This document shows, in pieces, positions 15,667 to 22,669 of a DNA stretch of 60,646 bases. The stretch comes from a virus. The notes beneath the pieces are model-generated. The model did not search any database and had not been told where the DNA came from. It was given only the letters and a program-made list of their open reading frames with translations. Location of the stretch: the IMG/VR virus record IMGVR_UViG_3300028025_005244, positions 1 to 60,646 of that record; one strand, 5' to 3'. Both the position numbers and the translations under genes were made by a program. Every line of letters starts with the position of its first letter. Within the stretch, counting starts at the first letter, position 1.

Positions 15667-16848
15667 TTAGCGGTCGTTTTTACCGCCAAGTACAACTAAC
15701 TCTCTTCGAGGATCTAAACCCTCTCCGACTACTAAAGAAATAATTCCTGGTGCGCTTTCAAGCCCTGACTTATCCCTAAACCAAGCCGATCCATTATCCA
15801 TTGCAGGATTTTGTATAAACAGTCTTGGGCCAACATTCTGTGACCGGTAATGGTGATAGTGACCAACATTAAGTATGTCTGCCTGTGCTACTGAGCAACG
15901 CCCCATAGCTTGTCCAGCCCACCACTTAACCATGTCCCTGGCCTGATGTCCATGGGCCATACCGTACATAACTCCGCTTAGATTAACGGTTAGTGTGCTG
16001 TCATCTGCAGCGGGGTATCGGAACTCTACGCGGTCTCGTAGGAAATCATTTTCTTTACAAATATCTTCAACTTGAGAAACAACCTCAATTTGCCACGAAT
16101 CTTCTGGGCGACCAACTAAGAAACGTTGAACTTCATCGTGGTTACCAGGCACTACTGGGACAATAATCTTATTTGCTAGTGGTGCAAAAGCCTTAACTTG
16201 TGCGAGGAGCATTCGTCTACCTACACGAACTTGCTCTGATACGCCAATGTCGTGACGTCCCATAACCTTGCCCTTTTGGCTTGTCATACCCTCAATGCAA
16301 TCGCCTAGTTGTGGCAGAGCAATCTGACCGATCTTGTATTTCTTTGACAAATACTTTTGATGTTCAACGGCTTCATCTAAAGACATAAGAACTCTATTAA
16401 TAATTGCCGGCGTATCGTCTTTACCGTATTGAGTATCTCCAATACTGTACACCGCAGTTAGATCTCCGCTAGCGTCAACTACTTTTCCTGGCTTCCATTT
16501 ATTTATGTTATCTAACAACTCTACAAGATCGTAATCTTTTTCTGTAGATCCGTTTACTGGAACAACATTGATTCTAAATGACTCTAGCCATTCACCGTCA
16601 TACTTTTGCCAACGAGATCTGCGGTGTGATACAACAGCCCACTCTGCAGGGTCTAAATTAGCTTCTCTTAAAATCTCTTCTGCGCCAGGAGTGTTTCCGT
16701 CTGGTCGTGGAGTAGAAACAACAAACCCACCATCAGTGCCTATTTCAGAACGTGGGCGCCAAGTTTCAGGGATATGTTTATTTAATTTATCTGAGCCTTC
16801 TTGTCCTGCTTTAATAATTGCGTCGCTATAATCGTCGCTTAAGGACAT
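15667..16848 (-). CDS. Calcineurin-like metallophosphoesterase
   Basis: 393 residues. The N-terminal 120 residues are a separate alpha/beta region. The phosphoesterase core then shows GDTQYG, GDCIEG, the diagnostic GNHDE, AHGHQ and GHYHH, which together supply the two-metal site. Such phage proteins act as DNA exo/endonucleases (Mre11/SbcD-like) or phosphatases. Context at the end of the replication/recombination operon favours a nucleic-acid substrate. The GD-x-H first motif is modified to GDTQ. Confidence 0.8.
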   Translation of the reverse strand: MSLSDDYSDAIIKAGQEGSDKLNKHIPETWRPRSEIGTDGGFVVSTPRPDGNTPGAEEILREANLDPAEWAVVSHRRSRWQKYDGEWLESFRINVVPVNGSTEKDYDLVELLDNINKWKPGKVVDASGDLTAVYSIGDTQYGKDDTPAIINRVLMSLDEAVEHQKYLSKKYKIGQIALPQLGDCIEGMTSQKGKVMGRHDIGVSEQVRVGRRMLLAQVKAFAPLANKIIVPVVPGNHDEVQRFLVGRPEDSWQIEVVSQVEDICKENDFLRDRVEFRYPAADDSTLTVNLSGVMYGMAHGHQARDMVKWWAGQAMGRCSVAQADILNVGHYHHYRSQNVGPRLFIQNPAMDNGSAWFRDKSGLESAPGIISLVVGEGLDPRRELVVLGGKNDR

Positions 16849-17075
16849 CCGCAGTCTCCGTTTCGATGTGTAAGCAATGAGGTTAGTCCAAATTGCGCTC
16901 CAGCTTTAGTGTACAACTTATAAAGACTTCTAGTTGAGAAGTCTACATCATTAATTGATTTTTCAAATGCTTCGTGATCATTGTGTGGCAAAGAAGCGGC
17001 CCACTGTCCTACTACGCAATATAAAGCGTTTTTTCTTTCATCTTTTGCAACTGCATAAAGATCTTCTAATACCAT
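16839..17075 (-). CDS. Small protein, possible HTH regulator
   Basis: 78 residues, starting at the ATG at 17075 (GGGG upstream; another ATG four codons earlier is possible). The C-terminal segment, two helices followed by THRNGDCGC, recalls small actinophage proteins ending in an HRRG-C-C motif that look like helix-turn-helix proteins. This likeness is from memory of the pattern, not a search. It overlaps the phosphoesterase start by 10 bases. Confidence 0.55.
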   Translation of the reverse strand: MVLEDLYAVAKDERKNALYCVVGQWAASLPHNDHEAFEKSINDVDFSTRSLYKLYTKAGAQFGLTSLLTHRNGDCGCP

Positions 17076-17100
17076 TGTCTGCCCCATCCTTTTTTAGTAT

Positions 17101-17134
17101 CTCTCTACTAAGCCCGTTAGGGCCTAGTAGAGAG
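17101..17134 (-). promoter_or_regulatory. Long intergenic hairpin
   Basis: A 10-bp perfect stem (17101-17110 with 17125-17134), one mismatch, four more G-C pairs and a GTTA tetraloop. It has no T-run on either side, so it is not a standard terminator. It sits between two minus-strand genes, just before the ribosome binding site at 17076-17090. RNA processing, mRNA stabilisation or a protein binding site are possible. Confidence 0.6.
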
Positions 17135-17145
17135 CATACACTAAA

Positions 17146-17451
17146 TTAGTAGGACGTGCTCATTCCCTGACCAAAACTGTCGGTGCTGCGCTTGATGGCT
17201 GGACTCATAACTCGTCCGTTAGCCTGAGTGCTAGCGGCCTCTGGAGAGGTCTGTGGCATGTACTTAACTGTGATTCTGTGGGCTGCCCCATCGTGATCTG
17301 GAGCTACTGTTCCGCGCTTACCCATAGGTTGTGCGTAAGGGTCAGCGGCTTGTGCGCCTTTTTTCTTGATAAGAGTTCCTGCTTTAGGTGATGCTGAAGG
17401 GGAAGTAAACTTCGCACCCTCTTTACCTATTGTCTTACGTTCTTTGGCCAT
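17146..17451 (-). CDS. Basic low-complexity protein
   Basis: 101 residues, rich in Lys, Ala, Ser and Pro and largely disordered, ending in QGMSTSY. In composition it resembles the basic proteins at 6.1-11 kb. AAGGAAG lies before the ATG. No function is recognised. Confidence 0.6.
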   Translation of the reverse strand: MAKERKTIGKEGAKFTSPSASPKAGTLIKKKGAQAADPYAQPMGKRGTVAPDHDGAAHRITVKYMPQTSPEAASTQANGRVMSPAIKRSTDSFGQGMSTSY

Positions 17452-17487
17452 TTTTACTTCCTTAAATTAGAGTTGAGATCTCAGGAC

Positions 17488-17760
17488 TTAGTTTACGCTA
17501 ATTGTAAAAACAATGGCGCTAATCTGACCGTCTCTTGAGTCAACTGTGGTGAATCCAGGTCGGCATGTTAAATCTAATCCTCGAGGCGCAACGTATCCTC
17601 GGGCAATAGCAATAGCTTTTACAGCTTGATTTACAGCTGAAGCACCTACGGCTCTAAGCTTAACTTGGGGAGATTCATATAGGGCGTGGGCAATTGCCGA
17701 CCCTACGGATTGGGCGTTAGATCCAGCCCCAACACGTAAAAAACTTTCTTCTTCTGACAC
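17488..17760 (-). CDS. spoVS: SpoVS-family (stage V sporulation protein S-like) protein
   Basis: 90 residues that align over nearly the whole length with Bacillus SpoVS. Shared features are an LRVGAGS-like start, a SVGSAIAHAL helix, then GASAVNQAVKAIAIARGYVA and a beta hairpin ending in VFTISV. SpoVS belongs to the Alba-like nucleic-acid-binding superfamily and affects septation and sporulation in Bacillus. In a phage it may bind nucleic acid or alter host division. The start is GTG, preceded by AAAGGAA inside a possible hairpin. Confidence 0.85.
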   Translation of the reverse strand: MSEEESFLRVGAGSNAQSVGSAIAHALYESPQVKLRAVGASAVNQAVKAIAIARGYVAPRGLDLTCRPGFTTVDSRDGQISAIVFTISVN

Positions 17761-17766
17761 GGGTAG

Positions 17767-17804
17767 TATTCCTTTGGGTTCGATTTGTGGTGCCCTCAGG
17801 AATA
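17767..17804 (-). promoter_or_regulatory. Possible SD-sequestering hairpin before spoVS
   Basis: In the mRNA, UAUUCCU (17798-17804) can pair with AGGAAUA (17767-17773), which contains the spoVS ribosome binding site. Inside it a GGG/CCC pair extends the stem across a 2x2 internal loop. The outer stem is only 7 bp and AU-rich, so this could be chance. Confidence 0.35.
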
Positions 17805-17808
17805 AGTA

Positions 17809-18399
17809 TCACGGCTTTTCTTTAAATTTAGGGTCTAAAAGCTTTTTAATTATCTCTTTTTCATAGGTTAGGTCTCCCATACCGGCAGCTATTCGAGCCA
17901 GCCCATAGGAATCTGCCGCATTATCGTCGTTAAACTCTATTCCCCACTTCTTATACACATTCAGCAAAATCTGGTTTTTCTGTACCCCGGTGCCCTTACC
18001 TGTGATGTACTTCTTAAGCATCGCTGGGGCAACAATAAACGGATACTTTGCCTCAGAGTCATAGAACCAGCTACGAAGCTCCATCTTAACAAGACCACCT
18101 AATTCACCAGCCATATGAGCCATAGTGCTGTTATAAGCATAGCCCTCCATAGCTGAGTCAACAACATTTAAAGCTACCTCAAAAACTTCTTCGCCCATAA
18201 AATAATAAATATCTCGTAGTCGTTCTACCCCATGCCCAGCAGATTTGTATACAAAAGTCTTATATTTACCTTCTTCGTTAATTACTGTAATAGCAAAACC
18301 GGTATAAGACTGATCAAGTCCAATATACTTTTTAGACTTATCAGTAAGATCTAGGCCGCCATCAATAACTTTTAGTTTACCGCCATACCCTTTTTTCAT
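17809..18399 (-). CDS. RuvC-like Holliday junction resolvase
   Basis: 196 residues with the RNase H-fold resolvase pattern. Asp29 is in YIGLDQSYTG, Glu85 in AMEGYAY, and Asp159/Asp163 in NDDNAADSYGLARI, the C-terminal metal-binding pair. It should cut four-way junctions and branched DNA during recombination or before packaging. It overlaps the next gene by an ATGA and is in the same operon as RecA and the nucleases. Confidence 0.85.
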   Translation of the reverse strand: MKKGYGGKLKVIDGGLDLTDKSKKYIGLDQSYTGFAITVINEEGKYKTFVYKSAGHGVERLRDIYYFMGEEVFEVALNVVDSAMEGYAYNSTMAHMAGELGGLVKMELRSWFYDSEAKYPFIVAPAMLKKYITGKGTGVQKNQILLNVYKKWGIEFNDDNAADSYGLARIAAGMGDLTYEKEIIKKLLDPKFKEKP

Positions 18400-18878
18400 G
18401 TTGTAAATTTTCTTGATCTGGTGCGGAAGCTGCCGCCATCAGACGTACGACGAGTTAACTCTCTAGAAACTAACTGTGAGTCTCTTTCTACGTTCTCTGC
18501 ACGCATCTCAAGTAGTTTACGAAAAGCGTACTGAACATCTAACTCATGCTTGGCTTTTTCAACAATTGGATTAGTCGTAATAGCCGCTTTTACTACGGCC
18601 ACCCTATCGCCTTTGCCGCCCTGCCAGTTATCCAGCATACACTGAGCCTCTACTGCATCTAGGGTTCTTTCTGCCTCGCGTTCATTAATGATTGCAATAG
18701 CTCTTGCTCCAGAAAGATGATCATTCCATTGAGTAAACTGAACAAATAATTCCATAAGAGCTTCATCATCTAGCTCTGTAATGTCTAAGGGTAGGGAAGG
18801 TATTTCATATACCGGTTTTGGAGAGAGTGTAAATCCTAACTCCCCTAAAGACTTTAAAACGTTATTGCTAATACTCAT
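18396..18878 (-). CDS. Conserved hypothetical protein of the recombination operon
   Basis: 160 residues, mainly helical: an N-terminal hydrophobic/Pro section, a long central helix and a basic Arg/Ser/Thr tail. No catalytic motif is visible. It is translationally coupled to the RuvC-like gene and to the WhiB upstream. A role as a nuclease or recombination accessory is inferred from context only. Confidence 0.65.
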   Translation of the reverse strand: MSISNNVLKSLGELGFTLSPKPVYEIPSLPLDITELDDEALMELFVQFTQWNDHLSGARAIAIINEREAERTLDAVEAQCMLDNWQGGKGDRVAVVKAAITTNPIVEKAKHELDVQYAFRKLLEMRAENVERDSQLVSRELTRRTSDGGSFRTRSRKFTT

Positions 18879-19154
18879 ATGTATTCTCCCTCTAGAATAA
18901 CGGCTTTTCCGGATATCCCACGTTTTTTTCTAATATTATCTCGTTCGTTAAATGTAGTGCCAGCCCACAAACCGTGCACTAAATTCTCTACCGCATAATC
19001 ATAGCACTCTATTTTTGCTGGGCAAGTAGCGCACATTCTTCTTACAGTGTCTAAATTAGAGTAGTTAGCGTTATCTTCTTCTGTAAAAAAGACTTCTGGA
19101 TCTATCCCTAAACAAGACGGGGTATTAACAAACTTAATAAAAACTCAGCGTCAT
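18875..19154 (-). CDS. WhiB-family Fe-S regulator, frame interrupted at a T5 run
   Basis: The open frame encodes a complete WhiB core: SC-LGIDPEVFF, then CATCPAKIEC, then the GLWAGTT turn and a basic C-terminal helix. The four Cys should hold a 4Fe-4S cluster. WhiB proteins bind the housekeeping sigma factor. The ATG at 19154 overlaps the FmdB stop (ATGA), exactly where a start is expected, but reads MTLSFY-stop. A single T fewer in the TTTTT run (19139-19145 region) would join it to the core as MTLSFIKFVNTPSC. Either the sequence has one extra base, ribosomes shift +1 here, or translation starts at ATT. It overlaps the next gene by four bases. Confidence 0.75.
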
Positions 19155-19321
19155 TGCCCACCCCATCCTCCGCCTTTTAAATGTATACCAAAAGGGGAGT
19201 ATATACGAAAAGCTTCTCCGCCGCATTTACACACAACGGCAGGGGAAGGGCCGTCAGAAATTGGAAAAAAACTTTCAGTTACTTCTTGGCACTTTGTGCA
19301 TTTATAGTCGTAGTCAGGCAT
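19151..19321 (-). CDS. FmdB-type zinc-ribbon protein (56 aa)
   Basis: Starts MPDYDYKCTKC, the hallmark of the FmdB regulatory zinc-ribbon family, with a second knuckle CKC-GG at 31-35 and a C-terminal GGGWGGQ. The four ligands are Cys8, Cys11, Cys31 and Cys33. FmdB-type proteins are small putative regulators or nucleic-acid binders with no firm function. It starts two bases after the stop of the Cas4-like gene. Confidence 0.85.
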   Translation of the reverse strand: MPDYDYKCTKCQEVTESFFPISDGPSPAVVCKCGGEAFRIYSPFGIHLKGGGWGGQ

Positions 19322-19322
19322 T

Positions 19323-20174
19323 TTATCCCCTAAATGGTTTACAACGAGGACATCCTACCACAGAGTCTATATTGCACTGTGGTGGGCGGTTATTCTCTAA
19401 AGCCCAAGCAACATCCAGTGCAGACTCAAAAAACTTAGCTGAGTGTTCTGGGTTATATGCAACAGAGAACTCTTTATAATCTTGATTTGCTTTTAACTCA
19501 TAGATATAGACAATCTCAGACGGGGCAGACTCTAGCAAGCCGTCCTCAACCATAATGTGTGCAAGATGCAAATAAACCTGACCCTGTAGTATATGGCTAG
19601 GAAAAGGTTGACGAATATTACGCCAAGCTGACTCTACGTCTTGTGCGCCATTAAATAATCCCGGAGCTTCCATACGTATAGTTCCCGCACCTATGGTTTT
19701 GATTTCAATTAAGAAGTCTTCGCCTAGTGTTTTAACCCAACCATCAGAGTGGCCAGCAATTCTGTGGCGTTTGCTTTCTAGGGGAACTTCTTTGTACTCA
19801 ACACTTTTATGTACTTCTGAAGAGAGTGCCCAGGATCTTCCGGTGCTATCTTCCCAAGCGCCATAAAGAACGCCCATTTCTCGAAGATAGCCTTGCCACT
19901 TAGCGTGGGCACCATGTCCTGCGTCAAATATAGACTGCAAACGTAGAGTGGGGCGCTCCCTAGTTTCTACATAATTACCATTCAATGCGTGATAGGAAGC
20001 GAGAGCACACCACTCCGGCTTAATGATATCAGAAGGGTGCAGCACAGTTTGATCTCTATTATCAAAATCTTTTGATAAAATGTGCCGCTCAATAGCGCCC
20101 ATTAATCTAGTATCTCTTTTTTTGGTATCAAGATAGTTCTTTAGTTTGATACTAGAAATGACGTTATTTTCCAT
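19323..20174 (-). CDS. Cas4/RecB-like PD-(D/E)XK nuclease with likely Fe-S site
   Basis: 283 residues. The nuclease core has GHSDGWVK followed by FLIEIKTIG, supplying the Asp and the E-x-K. One Cys near the N-terminal side (Cys56) and three near the end (Cys267, Cys275, Cys278) match the split four-Cys arrangement that holds a 4Fe-4S cluster in Cas4 and AddB-type nucleases. It probably processes DNA ends (5'-3' exonuclease) for recombination. No cas genes or CRISPR array are nearby. It lies between FmdB-like and WhiB genes. Confidence 0.8.
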   Translation of the reverse strand: MENNVISSIKLKNYLDTKKRDTRLMGAIERHILSKDFDNRDQTVLHPSDIIKPEWCALASYHALNGNYVETRERPTLRLQSIFDAGHGAHAKWQGYLREMGVLYGAWEDSTGRSWALSSEVHKSVEYKEVPLESKRHRIAGHSDGWVKTLGEDFLIEIKTIGAGTIRMEAPGLFNGAQDVESAWRNIRQPFPSHILQGQVYLHLAHIMVEDGLLESAPSEIVYIYELKANQDYKEFSVAYNPEHSAKFFESALDVAWALENNRPPQCNIDSVVGCPRCKPFRG

Positions 20175-20175
20175 T

Positions 20176-20490
20176 TTATTTTTCCTTCTCCTCTAGCCAT
20201 TTTTCCAAGGTATATCCCATTTTAGTGTACTTACGTTTAAGCGCATTTCGTTCTCTGTGACTCATCCCGCCAAAGATACCATGAAGCTCATCGTTCTTAA
20301 TAGCCTCTTTTAGGCACTGCTTTCTTACAGGGCAGGGAGGCCTGCCATCTCTACCATAACAAATTGCCTTAGCTGAGTCAGCTATGGGTTTGTATAACTT
20401 CTTATCCCTCGGGGGGAAAAAGATCTCAGTGTCTTCTCCTCGACACTTTGCTTCATATCTCCAAGCCCAGGACGGGTTGTTTTCTGACAA
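20176..20490 (-). CDS. WhiB-family Fe-S regulator
   Basis: 104 residues with the WhiB arrangement: Cys16 (AKCRGEDTEIFFP), Cys44, CPVRKQC (Cys53 and Cys59), then GIFGGMSHRERNAL. The usual CxxC is stretched, C44 to C53 being eight residues apart, and the G[VI]WGG turn reads GIFGG. Second of three WhiB proteins here. It may compete with host WhiB proteins for sigma factor. It abuts the nuclease genes on both sides. Confidence 0.88.
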   Translation of the reverse strand: MSENNPSWAWRYEAKCRGEDTEIFFPPRDKKLYKPIADSAKAICYGRDGRPPCPVRKQCLKEAIKNDELHGIFGGMSHRERNALKRKYTKMGYTLEKWLEEKEK

Positions 20491-20808
20491 CTATTCACCT
20501 CTAACGTAATTACGTAGCTCAAAAAAATCCTCCTCTCCCAGAAGAACGTAATTTTCACCGTCGAGATGAATGCCTAGTACCGGAGTACGGCTGTCTAAAA
20601 TTGCTTCTTTTGTTATTTTCTTTAAAACTTCTGACTTAATTGTTACTGTTTTTTTACCTGTCCACTTATGCTCTATTAAAAGATCATCGGTTCGGACGTC
20701 TCCTTTGCGAGACCAAAAAGCGCCGGAACCGGCACTTCTTTGTCCACCAAGAATTTTTTCTAAACGCTTTTCATGCTTGAGAGATTGTTTCTGGCCTTCA
20801 CTCTTCAT
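20491..20808 (-). CDS. Small PD-(D/E)XK nuclease (Hjc-like)
   Basis: 105 residues from the ATG at 20808. The fold signature is clear: SAGSGAFWSRKGDVR, then LLIEHKWT, supplying an Asp, Glu and Lys (E-x-K), then the VTI helix and a beta hairpin. In size and layout it resembles archaeal Hjc-type junction resolvases and single-domain phage endonucleases. It overlaps the end of recA, which supports a recombination role. With the RuvC-like gene, the phage may have two junction-cutting enzymes. Confidence 0.75.
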   Translation of the reverse strand: MKSEGQKQSLKHEKRLEKILGGQRSAGSGAFWSRKGDVRTDDLLIEHKWTGKKTVTIKSEVLKKITKEAILDSRTPVLGIHLDGENYVLLGEEDFFELRNYVRGE

Positions 20809-21865
20809 CGTCAAGTATCTCTACTTGAAGTGGTGCTCCATGTTTCAAGGTATCCATTACGGCGTGGGATAGCTCTTCCTTTAAGTCAACCTCTTCACGG
20901 ATTGAGTTAATTAGGTTTACCGCTCCCTGCCATTTACGATCCTTATAATACAGCCATCCGCCGCGTCTTTCAACTACCCCATTCAGGATAGACATAGCCA
21001 CGATCTCCTTGCCAAAGTCGTACTCTCCGGCATCAATAGCCCCACCATCGGCAAAGTAAAAGTCCATATAAGCCGTTTGTTGTGGGGGATAAGTCTTATT
21101 TTTGATAGTTCTGACTCGTATAGTCTGACCTACACGGCGCTTGCTATCTCCAGTGCCAGTCTCTAGCCACTCATCTCGCTTAACCTCGCACCGGACGCTG
21201 TAGGCATAGTCTTTCCCTAGGCCCCCTGGGGTAGTTCGTGGATCTCCGTGCATAACCCCAATCTTCATCCGGTACTGGTTAATCATTACTCCGAGAACTG
21301 GTCTTTCGTCTTCGACGAGGTCTCGTTTGGTAGCTGACGCCACTTTTCTAAAGAACTTATTGGTAATAAGTGCGCCACGACCCACAGTAAATTCATCCAT
21401 GTTCTTTTCATCTTCTGCGCCAGGGACAAGGGCAGGAAGAGAATCGATAACGACCATGTCCACAGACTTACTTTCCATAAATTGAATAACCGATTCAAAA
21501 GCTTCCTCCATACTATTGGTTTCAACAAGCAATACTCTATCTACATCTACGCCACACATCTTTGCGTAGCCTGGATCAAACTGTTCGGCAGCAATCCACA
21601 CAACTGTAAAGTCGGGATTGAGTTTTTGATTGGCGCCGATTGTCTTGAGCGCTATAGCGGTCTTTCCATGAGATGCTTCTCCAACAATCTCAACCCAATG
21701 ATTCATAGGCCAACCCCCACCCAAAACAGTGTCAAAGGTAAGAGATCCAGTAGTAATACGTTTAGCAATATTTATTTGGCTTGCAAAAACAACGGTATTT
21801 GCTCCGCTCTTCTTGTTAATTTGAGCCATTACTTTTAGTGCTTCAGAGTTTATTGTTGAGGCCAT
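20798..21865 (-). CDS. recA: RecA-like recombinase
   Basis: 355 residues, close to bacterial RecA length. Walker A is GEASHGKT (62-69) instead of the usual GPESSGKT. Walker B-like MVVIDSLPAL, the loop PGGLGKDYAYSVRCEVKR and a Glu-rich C-terminus (EILDDEE) are present. It forms filaments on ssDNA for strand exchange, repair and recombination-dependent replication. The first base of its start codon is shared with the upstream gene's stop. Confidence 0.9.
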   Translation of the reverse strand: MASTINSEALKVMAQINKKSGANTVVFASQINIAKRITTGSLTFDTVLGGGWPMNHWVEIVGEASHGKTAIALKTIGANQKLNPDFTVVWIAAEQFDPGYAKMCGVDVDRVLLVETNSMEEAFESVIQFMESKSVDMVVIDSLPALVPGAEDEKNMDEFTVGRGALITNKFFRKVASATKRDLVEDERPVLGVMINQYRMKIGVMHGDPRTTPGGLGKDYAYSVRCEVKRDEWLETGTGDSKRRVGQTIRVRTIKNKTYPPQQTAYMDFYFADGGAIDAGEYDFGKEIVAMSILNGVVERRGGWLYYKDRKWQGAVNLINSIREEVDLKEELSHAVMDTLKHGAPLQVEILDDEE

Positions 21866-22251
21866 TACTCTAACCTTCCTACGATTGTTGTTGGATTGAA
21901 TCCGCCAGATTGTCCTACTTGCTTTGCTGCAATAGGTGCGCCACCATTACCGGTACCACCCACTCCAGTTCCAGCTTGAACGATTGGGTAGCCGCAATCA
22001 TAGCAGCGTTTTCTTTGAGTGCCTAATGGGGCAAAGTAATTGCCAGAGAAACAGCCCGGACAGTTTTCCGGATTTTGTGCGCTCTGAGCTTTAACTACTA
22101 CTTGATCATTTTTTTGGTCGTAAGCAACTGGAACGTTAGGAGTCTGCTGTGCTTGGCGATATGGAAGCATAGGGTTAGGAGAAGTTTGGGGTGCAGGAGA
22201 AGGAGGTTTTTGTGAACCCAACTTTCTTGCGTACCAATCAGCATTACTCAT
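21865..22251 (-). CDS. Zinc-ribbon protein with Pro/Gln-rich N-terminus
   Basis: 128 residues. A disordered Pro/Gln/Ser-rich first half is followed by a zinc ribbon, CPGC and CYDC with 18 residues between (about 62-85), and a Gly-rich linker to a hydrophobic end. Between recA and Pol A, it is likely a replication accessory that binds nucleic acid. The family is not named. Confidence 0.7.
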   Translation of the reverse strand: MSNADWYARKLGSQKPPSPAPQTSPNPMLPYRQAQQTPNVPVAYDQKNDQVVVKAQSAQNPENCPGCFSGNYFAPLGTQRKRCYDCGYPIVQAGTGVGGTGNGGAPIAAKQVGQSGGFNPTTIVGRLE

Positions 22252-22669
22252 TTTTTACTCCTGTTTCTAGTAGATCTAAATTAATAAGGGTAGATATTAC
22301 AGATATAGAGGAGGATAGAGAAACAATCTTAAACAACTCTATAATGTGAATTAAGTCCTCTTCAATTAAAGGCTTACTCTCAGGGTGTTCGCCTAGCATC
22401 TCTAACTCATACGCTGCTGCTGCAATTCGAGCGGCAATATCAGAGTGGGCCTCTATTAAAGGCAATAAATTTGAGAATCGCTCTAAACGTTTTTGGCTTG
22501 CTTGCTCTTCCATATCAGCTACTTCATCCGATATTGGGGGCAATCCCATAGAGTGCCCTAGTGCGGCAACATCATCAAATATGGAGTCAAAAATTGCTTC
22601 ACGAATTAAAGTAGGCATAGATATATTAAGAATCTTTGTTACTTTTTTCTTCTTTTTAAACAACCCCAT
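22244..22669 (-). CDS. Conserved hypothetical helical protein
   Basis: 141 residues from the ATG at 22669, which overlaps the Pol A stop as TAATG and has GGAGAG just upstream. It begins with GLFKKKKK and continues with long amphipathic helices and a hydrophobic C-terminal segment (about 108-130). A basic head and hydrophobic tail could suit membrane association. It sits between Pol A and the zinc-ribbon gene. Confidence 0.65.
   Translation of the reverse strand: MGLFKKKKKVTKILNISMPTLIREAIFDSIFDDVAALGHSMGLPPISDEVADMEEQASQKRLERFSNLLPLIEAHSDIAARIAAAAYELEMLGEHPESKPLIEEDLIHIIELFKIVSLSSSISVISTLINLDLLETGVKNE

Noticed and set aside
19323-20174. Part of a CRISPR adaptation module because of Cas4 likeness
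   Set aside because: No cas1, cas2 or repeat array in the window; the recombination context explains it better.
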